A DNA stretch of 64,000 nucleotides, taken from contig JAJRRO010000100.1 of assembly GCA_024279425.1 (NCBI GenBank), positions 85,916-149,915 on the forward strand, given 5' to 3'. The position numbers and the translations under genes were made by a program. Position 1 is the stretch's first letter. Every line of letters starts with the position of its first letter. Of this stretch, positions 53,180 through 62,074 are shown piece by piece. The DNA is from Bacteroidota bacterium (lineage in GTDB: Bacteria > Bacteroidota > Bacteroidia > Flavobacteriales > Flavobacteriaceae). The notes under the pieces were generated by a model. The model saw only the letters and a program-made list of their open reading frames with translations. It was not told the DNA's origin and ran no database searches.

Positions 53180-53455
53180 TTATAAATTTATTTTTAAAAT
53201 TAATGCTACATCGTCTTCAAGTTCTTGTGCACATGCCCAAGTAACAGAGCGCCTTACTCCTTTAATTTCTATTTCGGCATTAAGCCTTAAACCTTAAACC
53301 TTCCCATTGGGTGTTTTTTGGCAACATAATCATTGCCTGCCTAACTTTTCCAGGAAACGGGTAACCTGGGTCTAAGCTTCCTGATACTTCAAATGTTTTT
53401 TCCGAATCACTCACAGTAATACACAATGCTCCGGGAATACATATTGTCTTTCAAA
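53180..53455 (-). pseudogene. C-terminal remnant of an unrecognised gene, broken by a 7-bp duplication
   Basis: The minus strand encodes CITVSDSEKTFEVSGSLDPG, KVRQAMIMLPKNTQWEGL and then, after a shift, LNAEIEIKGVRRSVTWACAQ and ELEDDVALILKINL, ending 12 bases before the DMT gene start. The break is at CCTTAAA-CCTTAAA (53285-53298): with one copy of this 7-base unit removed, the frame reads WEGLRLNAEIEIKG without interruption. I do not recognise the family; it looks like the C-terminal beta domain of an exported enzyme. The protein before CITV is absent. Confidence 0.6.
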
Positions 53456-53667
53456 TTTGATATTAAGAATGCTTCTTATCAAAGATAGAAATACTTCGTG
53501 TACTTTCTTAAAAGTATTAAAGAAATGTTATGAAAGAATTAATTTGATTTTTGAAAGATTTTATAATATACCATATACGAAGACAATATTTTTTATAATT
53601 CAAAACTATACAAAAAGGCAGCGCAAAAACCAGTTCGATCCTATACAGGTCCGAGAATGGCATACCC

Positions 53668-54300
53668 TTAATTTTCCATTACAAAGGCCTTTAAAACCCC
53701 AGAATTGGAATTTACAAGTATTATTGGTTGACCTAGAGTCCCTTTTATAATTCCAATACCACGAGCATCGCCATCAACAAAAAAGCCCGTTATATTCCCC
53801 ATAAGCGGAATAAAAGCTCCATTACCATTTCCCATTAAAGAAAGCCCAATAGCGGCATCATGATTACCAACGGAAGTATCCCAAATGTAATCGTTACCTG
53901 CAATAAGTACATCTAAATTACCGACAGCATCGATATCCATGACTTGAATTGTATGGATTGGTGCCAGTTTAGCTTCAACAGGAAGTTCCCGCACTATTAA
54001 TTTTCCGCTGCCTAAATTTTCTATATAAGCAATGTTAAAAGTTTGACTCTTTACCACATAAGCAGCATCTAATTCTTCTGGCAGAAAGGCCTCTTCAACT
54101 GTGACATTGGCATACACTTCAAATGTCCTAAACCTACCTTACATTGCGAGTATTTGACCGATTATAGCATCACGAGGGTGCGCGGGATAATTCTTTCCTT
54201 GAATGTAATAGCACATAATAGGGTCAAAGGTACCGTCATTATCATTGGTGTAGATACACAAAGGCTCTTCTATTGAAGCTTCGTATTTACCGTTTAGTCC
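53668..54300 (-). pseudogene. C-terminal part of an FG-GAP/VCBS repeat (ASPIC-like) protein
   Basis: The open frame 53668-54117 (149 codons) and the same frame continued upstream through a TAA at 54139-54141 read one protein: GLNGKYEASIEEPLCIYTND, FDPIMCYYIQGKNYPAHPRD, then the stop, and VTVEEAFLPEELDAAYVV, IHTIQVMDIDAVGNLDVLIAGN, GIGIIKGTLGQPIILVNSNS. This is the end of an FG-GAP/VCBS (CRTAC1-like) protein, as found next to SusC/SusD genes. The start, signal peptide and most repeats are gone. It is joined on its upstream side to SusC-type sequence, so it is a relic. Confidence 0.65.
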
Positions 54301-54304
54301 AAGG

Positions 54305-54704
54305 TGCTGGGGTTCTTGTTATATCATCTGTCCCCTAAAATCTTAATAGCACCAGTTAAATCCTTTTTCTGTTGAGTACCAAAACCTACCACGACAACCT
54401 CCTCTAAGCATTCTGCGCTTTCCCTAAAGACACATTAACAACGGCACGATCGTTAACTGAGACTTCATCAGTATCCAAAATCCAAATAAGAAAATACAAG
54501 AACGGAATTATCAGATGTAACATCAATTGAATAATTACCATCGCAATCCGTCGACATAGCATTAGTAGTTCCTTTTTCTACTACATTGATACCTGTTAAT
54601 GGTTTTCCATTTGAAGTCGCAATACTGGTCACAATTTATTGCTCATAGCCTGATAGCGTAAAAATAATACCGAAAAGCAAAGCATATAAATACTTGTTTC
54701 CTAT
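54305..54704 (-). pseudogene. N-terminal remnant of a SusC/RagA TonB-linked transporter
   Basis: In several frames the minus strand reads KYLYALLFGIIFTLSGYEQ (signal), GKPLTGINVVEKGTTNAMST, DCDGNYSIDVTSDNSVLVFS (the carboxypeptidase-like plug-side domain), then SLGKAQ-like sequence, EEVVVVGFGTQ-type VVVGFGTQQKKDLTGAI and TRTPAP, which begins the TonB box and plug. The ATG appears changed to ATA (54702-54704). Frames shift at least three times. After TRTPAP the sequence passes directly into the FG-GAP protein part, so the barrel, SusD and more were lost in one deletion. Confidence 0.72.
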
Positions 54705-54740
54705 GTTAGTGAAATGATTAGATTAGTTAGTATAATTTTT

Positions 54741-54838
54741 AAAACTATTTTTAGTAAAAAAATAATTTCTTTCACAAACTTATTTTTACCGTTATTAATT
54801 TGTTTTTCATTTGATGATTCCAAAACAAACTTATTTTT
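54741..54838 (+). promoter_or_regulatory. Cluster of candidate DeoR-type operator sites
   Basis: AAAACTATTTTTAGT (54741-54755), AAACTTATTTTT (54776-54787) and AAACTTATTTTT (54827-54838), the last two 51 bases apart. The agaS-repressor gap holds AAACTTATTTTTAGT (51001-51015). The shared motif suggests one repressor. In AT-rich DNA chance matches are possible. Confidence 0.45.
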
Positions 54839-55108
54839 CTTTCCAACGTCTTTCAAAGTTATTATCATTCGCAATGAATAAATAACAATAACTCATTATT
54901 TTGCCGACGATTATGGTCATATGAGTAATAAATTTTAGTTATTCATTGGACATTATTTGAAACTCCTCAAGATTACTTATCTCTTGATTTCTTAGAATCT
55001 TATGAGTTACAAATGATATTTATATTTAAAATATTGACAAAAAATAAGTTAAAGAAACTTTATTGAAGGGTTTTGAAAGTCTAAATACTATTCTTATTTT
55101 TGAACTTT

Positions 55109-55128
55109 ACAACAATAATTATTGTTGT
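55109..55128. promoter_or_regulatory. 20-bp perfect palindrome before the kinase-aldolase operon
   Basis: ACAACAATAA is followed at once by its exact complement TTATTGTTGT. It lies 88 bases before the ATG at 55216. A perfect dyad of this size without a loop is typical of a dimeric repressor or activator site; the protein is unknown. Confidence 0.5.
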
Positions 55129-55215
55129 GAATTTTGGCATACTCTCTCGTACTCTAAATCTATATTGGGTTTTTAGAAAAAAATTAATAACCTTCATTTA
55201 AAAAAATTAATACTT

Positions 55216-56160
55216 ATGAAAATTTTTGATGTTTTGGTTATAGGCGAGTTGAATGTTGATATTATCTTAGACAAAATTCAGGGGTTTCCTGTTATTGGTA
55301 AGGAAATTATTTCCAACCAAATGAATGTTACTTTAGGAAGTAGCTCAGCAATATTTGCAAGCAACCTCAGCTCCTTTGATAACAAAGTCGCTTTTCTAGG
55401 GAAAATAGGTAAGGATAATTTTGCCCAAATTGTTACCAAATCACTAGAACAAAAAAATGTGAATACTGATTATATCATTAAATCAGAAAAATATAAAACA
55501 GGACTTACTATAGTAATGAACTACAATATGGATAGGGCCAATGTAACCTATCCCGGGGCAATGGAGCATTTAAAAGAAAGTGAAGCTACCCCTGCGCTTT
55601 TGAAAAAAGCCAAACACCTTCATCTGAGCTCTGTTTTTTTGCAAACAGGATTATTGCCTCATATCGTACAATTATTCAAAAAAGCAAAGGACCTTGGGCT
55701 TACGACTTCTATGGATCCTCAATGGGACCCTAGTGAACAATGGGCACTTAATTTACCAGAACTATTACCCTATATAGATGTGTTCATGCCCAACAAAGAA
55801 GAATTTAAACATCTTACTAAAAGCGAAAACCTGCAAACAGGTTTGGCTAAAGTGAAATCATACGCAAAAAACATCGTAATTAAAGACGGTGAAAATGGAG
55901 CGCACTTGTGGAATGGTAAGGAGTTAATCTCAAAACCGGCTTTATTGAACGCCAATGTTGTTGACTGCATAGGTGCCGGTGATAGTTTTGATGCTGGTTT
56001 TATTAGCGAATATATTAAAGGAAGCAATCTTGAAAGGTGTGTAGAAATAGGCAACTTATCAGGAGCTATAAATACCACCGCTTCTGGCGGAACTACGGCA
56101 TTTGAAAATCTATCGCAAATCAAAAAGATAGCAAAAGAAAAATTCTCACATCAGATATAA
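55216..56160 (+). CDS. PfkB family carbohydrate kinase
   Basis: A 314-residue sugar kinase of the ribokinase/PfkB family. It starts VIGELNVDIILDKIQGFP, has the substrate-side stretch LGSSSAIFASNLS instead of the usual GG-N-A block, KIGKDNFAQIV, SMDPQWDPSEQW, PNKEEFKHLT, and the catalytic block CIGAGDSFDAGFISEY with Asp at about residue 257. It differs from the PfkB gene at 48254, which is of the LacC type. The substrate may be the unphosphorylated hexose or amino sugar, giving a 6-phosphate, which is inference. It is the first gene of an operon: the aldolase gene follows after three bases. Confidence 0.87.
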   Translation: MKIFDVLVIGELNVDIILDKIQGFPVIGKEIISNQMNVTLGSSSAIFASNLSSFDNKVAFLGKIGKDNFAQIVTKSLEQKNVNTDYIIKSEKYKTGLTIVMNYNMDRANVTYPGAMEHLKESEATPALLKKAKHLHLSSVFLQTGLLPHIVQLFKKAKDLGLTTSMDPQWDPSEQWALNLPELLPYIDVFMPNKEEFKHLTKSENLQTGLAKVKSYAKNIVIKDGENGAHLWNGKELISKPALLNANVVDCIGAGDSFDAGFISEYIKGSNLERCVEIGNLSGAINTTASGGTTAFENLSQIKKIAKEKFSHQI

Positions 56161-56163
56161 CAA

Positions 56164-56985
56164 ATGAAGTTACAAGAAAAACTAGCAAAGAATAAACTGG
56201 AAGGTAAATCCCTTTTAGCAACAAACTTTTACAATTTAGAAACGCTTTCAGCGGTATTAATTGCGGCAAAAGAAACCAATTCTGAAATTATTTTACAAGT
56301 TTCTGAAAGTTCTATTAAATATATGGGGCTGAATGTTGCAAAAGCTTTAGCAGATAGTGCAAAAAAGAAATATGGTGTTACGGCTTGGTTGCATTTAGAC
56401 CACGGCCAAAATGTAACCTTGGTTAAGGAATGTATAGATGCCGGTTTTGATTCGGTTATGATAGATGCCAGCGAAAAACCGCTGCATGAAAATGTAGCCA
56501 TTACATCAGATATTGTAAAATATGCTGAGAGTTATGGTATTAATGTTGAAGCGGAATTGGGGTATATTTCCAAATTGGGTCAAGACCAAAAAATGGTGTA
56601 TACCCAACCTGATGAGGCAAAGGAGTTCGTAGAGGCCACAGGAATCAATGCATTGGCTATAGCGGTAGGCTCAGCTCACGGCTTCTATAAGGAACCCCCA
56701 AAACTACAAATAGACCTTATTGGCGAAATAAATGCGGTTACTTCGGCAGCACTGGTACTTCACGGTAGTTCTGGCATACCCAATGACCAATTACAAGCGG
56801 CCATTAAAAAGGGTATTACCAAAATTAATTTAGCTACGGAAATAAAAAACATCTTTATGAAAACACTTCAACATGAATTGAAGCATACTGATAATATTGA
56901 TTTACGTGAAGTTTTTCCCAAAGCAACAGAACAAGCCAGTACATTGGTGGCAGATAAATTGAATACCATCAATTTTAAACAGTAA
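56164..56985 (+). CDS. Class II aldolase, GatY/KbaY-like (tagatose-1,6-bisphosphate aldolase type)
   Basis: A 273-residue class II (zinc) aldolase of the short, tagatose-bisphosphate type. Metal ligands are in WLHLDHGQN (about residue 80) and the second and third His in GSAHGFY (about 178) and LVLHGSSGIP (about 200); EAELGYIS and INLATEIKN are also family blocks. Such enzymes split tagatose- or fructose-1,6-bisphosphate to glyceraldehyde-3-phosphate and dihydroxyacetone phosphate. The neighbouring kinases and AgaS-like gene make tagatose-1,6-bisphosphate likely. It is much closer to GatY/KbaY in length than to the truncated FbaA-type gene at 47285. It starts three bases after the kinase stop. 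Confidence 0.88.
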   Translation: MKLQEKLAKNKLEGKSLLATNFYNLETLSAVLIAAKETNSEIILQVSESSIKYMGLNVAKALADSAKKKYGVTAWLHLDHGQNVTLVKECIDAGFDSVMIDASEKPLHENVAITSDIVKYAESYGINVEAELGYISKLGQDQKMVYTQPDEAKEFVEATGINALAIAVGSAHGFYKEPPKLQIDLIGEINAVTSAALVLHGSSGIPNDQLQAAIKKGITKINLATEIKNIFMKTLQHELKHTDNIDLREVFPKATEQASTLVADKLNTINFKQ

Positions 56986-56988
56986 ATC

Positions 56989-57300
56989 ATGGTTTTCAAG
57001 CGAACATCTTTACTGTACGCGCTATTGTTTTTAACTACGTTAAGTTTCGCCCAGAAAGGCTTGTTGTTGAAAGATTTTGCCTCTGTATCCATATATAAAA
57101 CACCCACCACTGCTGTAACTAAAGCAAAGTTTCCGACCATATACCAAACGACTTTTCGAATTCTAGAAACAGAAGACGAGCATTTCTATTCCAATGACCT
57201 ATTTGGTTACCATTGGACATTGAATGGATTAGGATTATCCAATACTATATTGAAAAAACTATATTATGAAAATGCAAAAAAAATCAGAAATTATGAATAG
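56989..57300 (+). pseudogene. Amidohydrolase gene with a large in-frame internal deletion
   Basis: A 103-codon frame that joins the two ends of an amidohydrolase 2 family protein. The N-terminal part has a signal peptide (LYALLFLTTLSFAQKG) and the strand VTKAKFPTI just before the DIHSH metal site of the full-length relatives. Then, without a stop, comes the C-terminal part YQTTFRILETEDEHFY and LSNTILKKLYYENAKKI, which matches the end of the protein at 39355 (YFRFLETDDEY, KVYNKNALKI). About 220 residues, with all metal sites, are missing. The frame is kept, so an exported stub could still be made. It starts four bases after the aldolase stop and its end overlaps the GH36 gene start. Confidence 0.75.
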
Positions 57301-59356
57301 TTTAAAAACAGTACTCCTACTGATGATTCCGCTTGTGCTTTTTCTCTTCTCTTGCGACGGGCAGAAAGAGAATACTTCAGTCTTGACTATAAATCAAGGT
57401 GACTTGGTGTTAGAGGTAAATGGGAATTTAAAAACAAAATTATCGGTCACACTTGACAGTGCAAAACCCATAATGAATGATTTTCAATCGTCTGAACAAT
57501 TGATTATCTCCAATAATGTCATTAATGAATTCCAATTCGACAATGTTGAGGAAAAATCTATTGACGAGCCTTTAAAAGGTAGGCAATGGGTAATAACAGG
57601 AAGTCATGATAATCAAAGTCTATCATTTGATAAGAAATTGATCATAACGGCATATGAGAAATACCCGGATTTGCTAATGACAAAAGTGGAATATACCAAT
57701 ACATCAAATGAAGATGTATTCGTTGAAAAATGGGTCAATAATAATTATCGTATTCTGTCCCAAGGGGATGAACCTGCTTTCTGGACATTTCAAGGTAGTT
57801 CGTCTACGGAAAGAGATGATTGGATAAAACCTTTAGAGTCTGGTTTTTACCAGAAAAACTTTATGGGAATGAATGATACCGATTATGGTGGGGGTATCCC
57901 CGTAACCTCGGTATGGAGGCTTGATGTAAATATTGCAGTAGGCCATTTAGCATTGGTGCCAAAACAAGTGAATCTACCTACCGAGCTTCCTCTAAAAGAC
58001 ACCAACGCACATATTGGAGTTTCTAAAGATTTTACAGAACGAACATTATTCAAGTCCAATGATAAAATAGAAACATTGGAGACCTTTATATCTGTTTCCA
58101 AAGGAGACTATTTTACCAATCTTTCAAGATATTCTAGCCTTATGCAAGATAGGGGTATTAAAATTGTGGAACCAGAGCCGGATGCCTTTGAATCAATTTG
58201 GTGTGCTTGGGGCTACGGAAGAACATTTACCCTTGATGAAGTTGTAGGAACGCTTCCAAAAGTGAAAGAACTTGGTATTAAATGGGCCGTTTTAGATGAT
58301 GGTTTTCAGATTGCAGAAGGTGACTGGGATGCAGATCCTAAAAAATTCCCCAAGGGAAACCTGGAAATTAAAGGCCTAGTCGATGATATACATGAACATG
58401 GGTTAAAAGCAAAAATTTGGTGGACGCCATTGGCTGCAGATCCGCACAGCAATGCTCTAAAGGAAGATTCAGACATGAAAATCATTCAAAAGGACGGTTC
58501 ACCACAGTTTATAACCTGGTGGAATGCGTATTACCTATCTCCTTCAAAAGAGAAGGCTATAGAGCATACCAAAGAGATAGTTCACTTATTCATGGAGGAG
58601 TGGGGCTTTGATGGATTAAAGATGGATGGTCAACATATGAACGGCGTGGCGCTGGATTACAGTTTGGATAATCCTGAAGACGCTCCTGAAAAGCTTCCTG
58701 ATTTCTTTCAAATGATTTATGATGAGGCTCGGAGCATAAAGCCGAATGCCGTAATAGAAAACTGCCCATGTGGCGCATGTATGTCCTACTTTAATATGGC
58801 ATCTATGAACCAAGCGGTTTCTTCAGATCCAACTTCAAGCTGGCAAATACGCCATAAAGGCAAAACATACAAAGCATTGGTGCCAAATACCGCATATTAT
58901 GGCGATCATGTAGAATTAAGCGACAATGCCGATGATTTCGCAAGTTCATTTGGTATCGGGGCGGTTTTAGGCACAAAATTCACTTGGCCAAATGATAACC
59001 CTGATGAACGTCGTAGTCATTTATTGACTCCTGAAAAGGAGAAAGTATGGAAAAAATGGTTTTCTCTTTATGATGAAAAAATGCTCTCTAAAGAGAACTA
59101 TTTAGGAGATTTATATGATTTAGGTTATGACAAGCCAGAAACCCATGTCATCAAAAAAGAAGGAGCTCTTTACTATGCATTTTATGATAGTGATTGGAAT
59201 GGAGAAATAACACTTAAAGGTTTAGACGAAGAAACTACCTATAGGGTAAGAGACTATTTTAATGAAAAAGACTTGGGTGAAATATCCAAAAGCAAACCTA
59301 TTCTGAACGCAGCATTTAAGAATTTTCTTTTGATCGAAGTGACACCCATACTTTAA
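57293..59356 (+). CDS. GH36-like glycosidase (alpha-galactosidase / alpha-N-acetylgalactosaminidase type), lipoprotein
   Basis: A 687-residue lipoprotein (MNSLKTVLLLMIPLVLFLFS then Cys) with the clan GH-D barrel of glycoside hydrolase family 36. Before it lies an N-terminal beta-supersandwich (to about residue 300). The barrel shows WAVLDDGFQ (about 331), KIWWTPLAAD, the nucleophile Asp in GLKMDGQH (about 442), ENCPCG, and the acid/base Asp in DPTSSWQIR (about 511). A C-terminal beta domain ends the protein. The family releases alpha-linked galactose or, in some groups, alpha-N-acetylgalactosamine. The start at 57293 overlaps the end of the previous frame by eight bases; an ATG at 57266 adds nine residues. 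It fits galactose/galactosamine use in this cluster. Confidence 0.85.
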   Translation: MNSLKTVLLLMIPLVLFLFSCDGQKENTSVLTINQGDLVLEVNGNLKTKLSVTLDSAKPIMNDFQSSEQLIISNNVINEFQFDNVEEKSIDEPLKGRQWVITGSHDNQSLSFDKKLIITAYEKYPDLLMTKVEYTNTSNEDVFVEKWVNNNYRILSQGDEPAFWTFQGSSSTERDDWIKPLESGFYQKNFMGMNDTDYGGGIPVTSVWRLDVNIAVGHLALVPKQVNLPTELPLKDTNAHIGVSKDFTERTLFKSNDKIETLETFISVSKGDYFTNLSRYSSLMQDRGIKIVEPEPDAFESIWCAWGYGRTFTLDEVVGTLPKVKELGIKWAVLDDGFQIAEGDWDADPKKFPKGNLEIKGLVDDIHEHGLKAKIWWTPLAADPHSNALKEDSDMKIIQKDGSPQFITWWNAYYLSPSKEKAIEHTKEIVHLFMEEWGFDGLKMDGQHMNGVALDYSLDNPEDAPEKLPDFFQMIYDEARSIKPNAVIENCPCGACMSYFNMASMNQAVSSDPTSSWQIRHKGKTYKALVPNTAYYGDHVELSDNADDFASSFGIGAVLGTKFTWPNDNPDERRSHLLTPEKEKVWKKWFSLYDEKMLSKENYLGDLYDLGYDKPETHVIKKEGALYYAFYDSDWNGEITLKGLDEETTYRVRDYFNEKDLGEISKSKPILNAAFKNFLLIEVTPIL

Positions 59357-59369
59357 AAAGTAAAAAACT

Positions 59370-59822
59370 ATGTTTAATTCCAAGAAATATATTTTCATTG
59401 CATTTACCCTTTTTTTTGTTAAGTCCTATACCCAGGAAATTTATTCAAAAGAAAATATCGCAATAGAAGGGTATGATACTGTTTCTTTTTTTAATGATGA
59501 GAAAGCGGTAAAGGGAAATCAAGAGTATAGTACTGAATGGAAAAATACTACCTGGTTATTTTCTAATCAAGAGAACCTTGAAATCTTTATAAAAAGCCCC
59601 GAAAATTATGCTCCTCAATTTGGAGGTTACTGTGCCTGGGGAGTTCGGGAAGGTTACAAAGCACCCGCCAATCCGGGCGAAGCTTGGACTGTTTACAATG
59701 ATAAACTCTATTTGAATTATAACGAAGCCGTTATGAAGGGCTGGCTTGAAGAAAAGAAAAAAAATATTTCCATTGCCAAAGGTAACTGGGTCGATATACT
59801 GAATGATGAATATGAAGATTGA
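59370..59822 (+). CDS. Secreted YHS domain protein
   Basis: A 150-residue exported protein: a signal peptide (about 21 residues, ending SYTQ), then a YHS-type domain, seen in the family pattern NIAIEGYDTVSFFNDEKAV, YSTEWKNTTWLFSNQENLEIF, and the end PENYAPQFGGYCAWGV with one cysteine and further aromatic residues. YHS domains are thought to bind a transition metal, and related exported proteins are annotated as copper-binding in some genomes. The role here is unknown; the gene follows the GH36 gene by 13 bases, so it is in the same operon. About 260 bases without any gene follow. Confidence 0.78.
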   Translation: MFNSKKYIFIAFTLFFVKSYTQEIYSKENIAIEGYDTVSFFNDEKAVKGNQEYSTEWKNTTWLFSNQENLEIFIKSPENYAPQFGGYCAWGVREGYKAPANPGEAWTVYNDKLYLNYNEAVMKGWLEEKKKNISIAKGNWVDILNDEYED

Positions 59823-60079
59823 ATAGCCGAATTCTTAAATGAAAATCATGCAAAGCCAAACTAGTTTCAAATCTAGTTTGATTTCATCGGAAAGGTTGAA
59901 GTAACCTGCGTAATGAATGCTCAAATAATGGCTAAGTTATTTAGCTATAAGTGTTGATGATTCTAACGTACATAAATTAAAACAACAATTTTAAAAATCG
60001 CTACTCTATGACAACTCTGCTAAACAAGATTTGGTAAACCTGTTTTCTGCATTTATTGTATTGAGTTGAAGCTTAGGTT

Positions 60080-62029
60080 ATGAAAAAAGTATTTAGAATG
60101 AATAAAATCATGTTAGTTTTTGGTCTGGTGTTGACAGGCTTGTTGTGTGTCGCTTGTGCGGATGATAGAAAAGTAGCCCCACTTGTGTTACAAGTGCTTG
60201 ACTATACTGAGATTCCTATTGATATTTCTAATCCAGACAGAGGTGCCTATAGAGGTCGATGGCAGAATATATCGCCGAATTCGGTTAATGAGACTAATTC
60301 GCCTTTTGGTATAACGCCTGAAGTAGATCACCGGGTTCCGGTTGACGCAAATTCTGTGCTATATCATGGAAGACAGGTGCCGCCTGTGGAAGGTGATGAT
60401 ATCGAAGAGACTCAATTTTATAATCGTGTTAACCAAAACGCTAACCCCTACGTTGGTGGTACCGGGGTCTCTGCCCTTCCTGCCATATCATTTATGTGTT
60501 TTGACTTGTGTAACTTTTCGTCAAACGCGTTCCTATCGGCGAAAGATGCCTTTGGTTACAAGGGTGATGGATTGTTTGCAAACCCAGGCAACGGAGCCAC
60601 AAGAACGGGAAAAACTCTACCCTTAACATCGTTTGCGCTTGATTATATGAGAGGCCTGCTTCAGAAGGTGAGAGATGGCAACGGTGTAGCCTTTGTGAAA
60701 TTTTCTTATGACGGCAACGGGTTTAATTATATTGAATCCAATAAGTATCCCCACCTAAATCTCACCGAAGGACTCATACATGGACCTGAGCCAACATTCG
60801 TAACTGATAATAATCCATCGGCCATGTGTAATGTACCCGGGCATGAGGACAAAACCTGGATACAATATCATATTTGGCAGCTTAAACCCATTTTCCATGA
60901 ATTCGAAGACGTTATCATGTCTGTTAAAACGGGGATGCTTGGTCCATGGGGCGAACAGCACTCATCACCTGAAGCTCAAAGTGTAGATGCTTACAAGATG
61001 CTTTTGGATGCATATCTGGACGCTGTTCCCGCTTCGCGTGCGCTTTTAACACATGCGGGAGGATTTCTGGCATGGTATAACGAGACGTATGGGACCACCT
61101 ATACCTTTACTGATATAGACGCTATGCCAATTCCGTCAAAAGGCTCTCCAGAGGCGCGTTTTGGTTTTTTTAATGATAGCTATTCGGCTGGAAATTGGAG
61201 TGACAGTGGCTCGCTTTCCGAAGGGAATCCTATGATTAATAACAGATATGGTAGTAGTACATATGATCGTTACAGAGTTATCACATGGCTCAATAAGCAA
61301 AACCAAATCGTTCAAGGCGAAGGTGGTATCGGTGATAATGTTTTTGGCAATATGCCGGGCGCTATTATAGAAGCCCAACAACTTCGGACAAGTAATTTGA
61401 ATATGAGACATGGTAGTTATAACCGGTGGGATAGTTTTATTTATAATGAAGCAAACGTCACTAAACCGGTTCAGTTCCCAGCCAACGAAGAAGAGTTAAG
61501 AGGAAAGGCTTTCACCGGAGAAATTAAAACGGCAATCTTTGACCCGTTATATGACGGCAGAACTGGACTAGAATATTTCCGCGACAGAATGGGTTACCGG
61601 TTAGTGCTGCGTGAGGCTAATGCAAGTGAATTTGTAAAGCAGAATAGTACCCTTATGTTCGAAGGGAAAATCCAAAATGTTGGCTTTGGTAATGTAGTAA
61701 ACGAGAAAAAAGTGTCGGTTATTATGAAGTCGAAAGACGGTTCTAACTCTTACTTGGCAGTTACGAACCTTGACGCAAGGGATTGGCTAACTGATGAGGG
61801 TGGCAACGGCAGGCCAGACAATACTGCTGCATGGCGTGATTTAAACTTTTCAATTAATATGGACGCATTTGGTAGCGTTCCTGCTGGTGACTATGATATT
61901 TATTTGAAGATTAATGATCCTAAAGAACAAAGCGCTAACAAGCGCTGTATACGGTTTGCGAATAAGGGAAATAGTTGGAATGCTAATCTTGGAGCTAACT
62001 TAATTGGTTCGACAACAGTCGCCCCATAG
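60080..62029 (+). CDS. DUF4874/DUF4832 domain lipoprotein
   Basis: A 649-residue lipoprotein (NKIMLVFGLVLTGLLCVAC lipobox). The N-terminal signature ISNPDRGAYRGRW and the TIM-barrel-like part that follows (VKFSYDGNGFNY, WQLKPIFHEFEDVIMSVKTG, LGPWGEQHSS) belong to DUF4874; the C-terminal part has the DUF4832 strands RLVLREANASEFV, LMFEGKIQNVGFGNVVNEKK, and GDYDIYLKINDPKE. These two domains form a putative glycoside hydrolase of unknown specificity. It is complete. Usually DUF4832 genes lie near carbohydrate genes. Fragments of two further members occur at 52043 and 63617, so the family is over-represented in this cluster. An in-frame ATG at 60098 is equally possible. Confidence 0.82.
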   Translation: MKKVFRMNKIMLVFGLVLTGLLCVACADDRKVAPLVLQVLDYTEIPIDISNPDRGAYRGRWQNISPNSVNETNSPFGITPEVDHRVPVDANSVLYHGRQVPPVEGDDIEETQFYNRVNQNANPYVGGTGVSALPAISFMCFDLCNFSSNAFLSAKDAFGYKGDGLFANPGNGATRTGKTLPLTSFALDYMRGLLQKVRDGNGVAFVKFSYDGNGFNYIESNKYPHLNLTEGLIHGPEPTFVTDNNPSAMCNVPGHEDKTWIQYHIWQLKPIFHEFEDVIMSVKTGMLGPWGEQHSSPEAQSVDAYKMLLDAYLDAVPASRALLTHAGGFLAWYNETYGTTYTFTDIDAMPIPSKGSPEARFGFFNDSYSAGNWSDSGSLSEGNPMINNRYGSSTYDRYRVITWLNKQNQIVQGEGGIGDNVFGNMPGAIIEAQQLRTSNLNMRHGSYNRWDSFIYNEANVTKPVQFPANEEELRGKAFTGEIKTAIFDPLYDGRTGLEYFRDRMGYRLVLREANASEFVKQNSTLMFEGKIQNVGFGNVVNEKKVSVIMKSKDGSNSYLAVTNLDARDWLTDEGGNGRPDNTAAWRDLNFSINMDAFGSVPAGDYDIYLKINDPKEQSANKRCIRFANKGNSWNANLGANLIGSTTVAP

Positions 62030-62074
62030 ATTTACATCGGCAAAGGCGAAATTAAATAACATAGAAGAAACTTT

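Larger units (their letters stand above)
54705..55215. other. Divergent AT-rich control region between the SusC remnant and the kinase-aldolase operon
   Basis: About 510 bases, very AT-rich, with no credible gene. It served as promoter region for the lost SusC operon (left) and for the kinase-aldolase operon (right). It holds three copies or near copies of AAACTTATTTTT, several CTTTC units and a 20-base palindrome, given separately. Confidence 0.6.

Noticed and set aside
53457..53750. 97-codon plus-strand open frame in the decayed region
   Set aside because: No signal, domain or neighbour supports it; it overlaps the FG-GAP remnant in antisense and its start region is plain AT-rich DNA.
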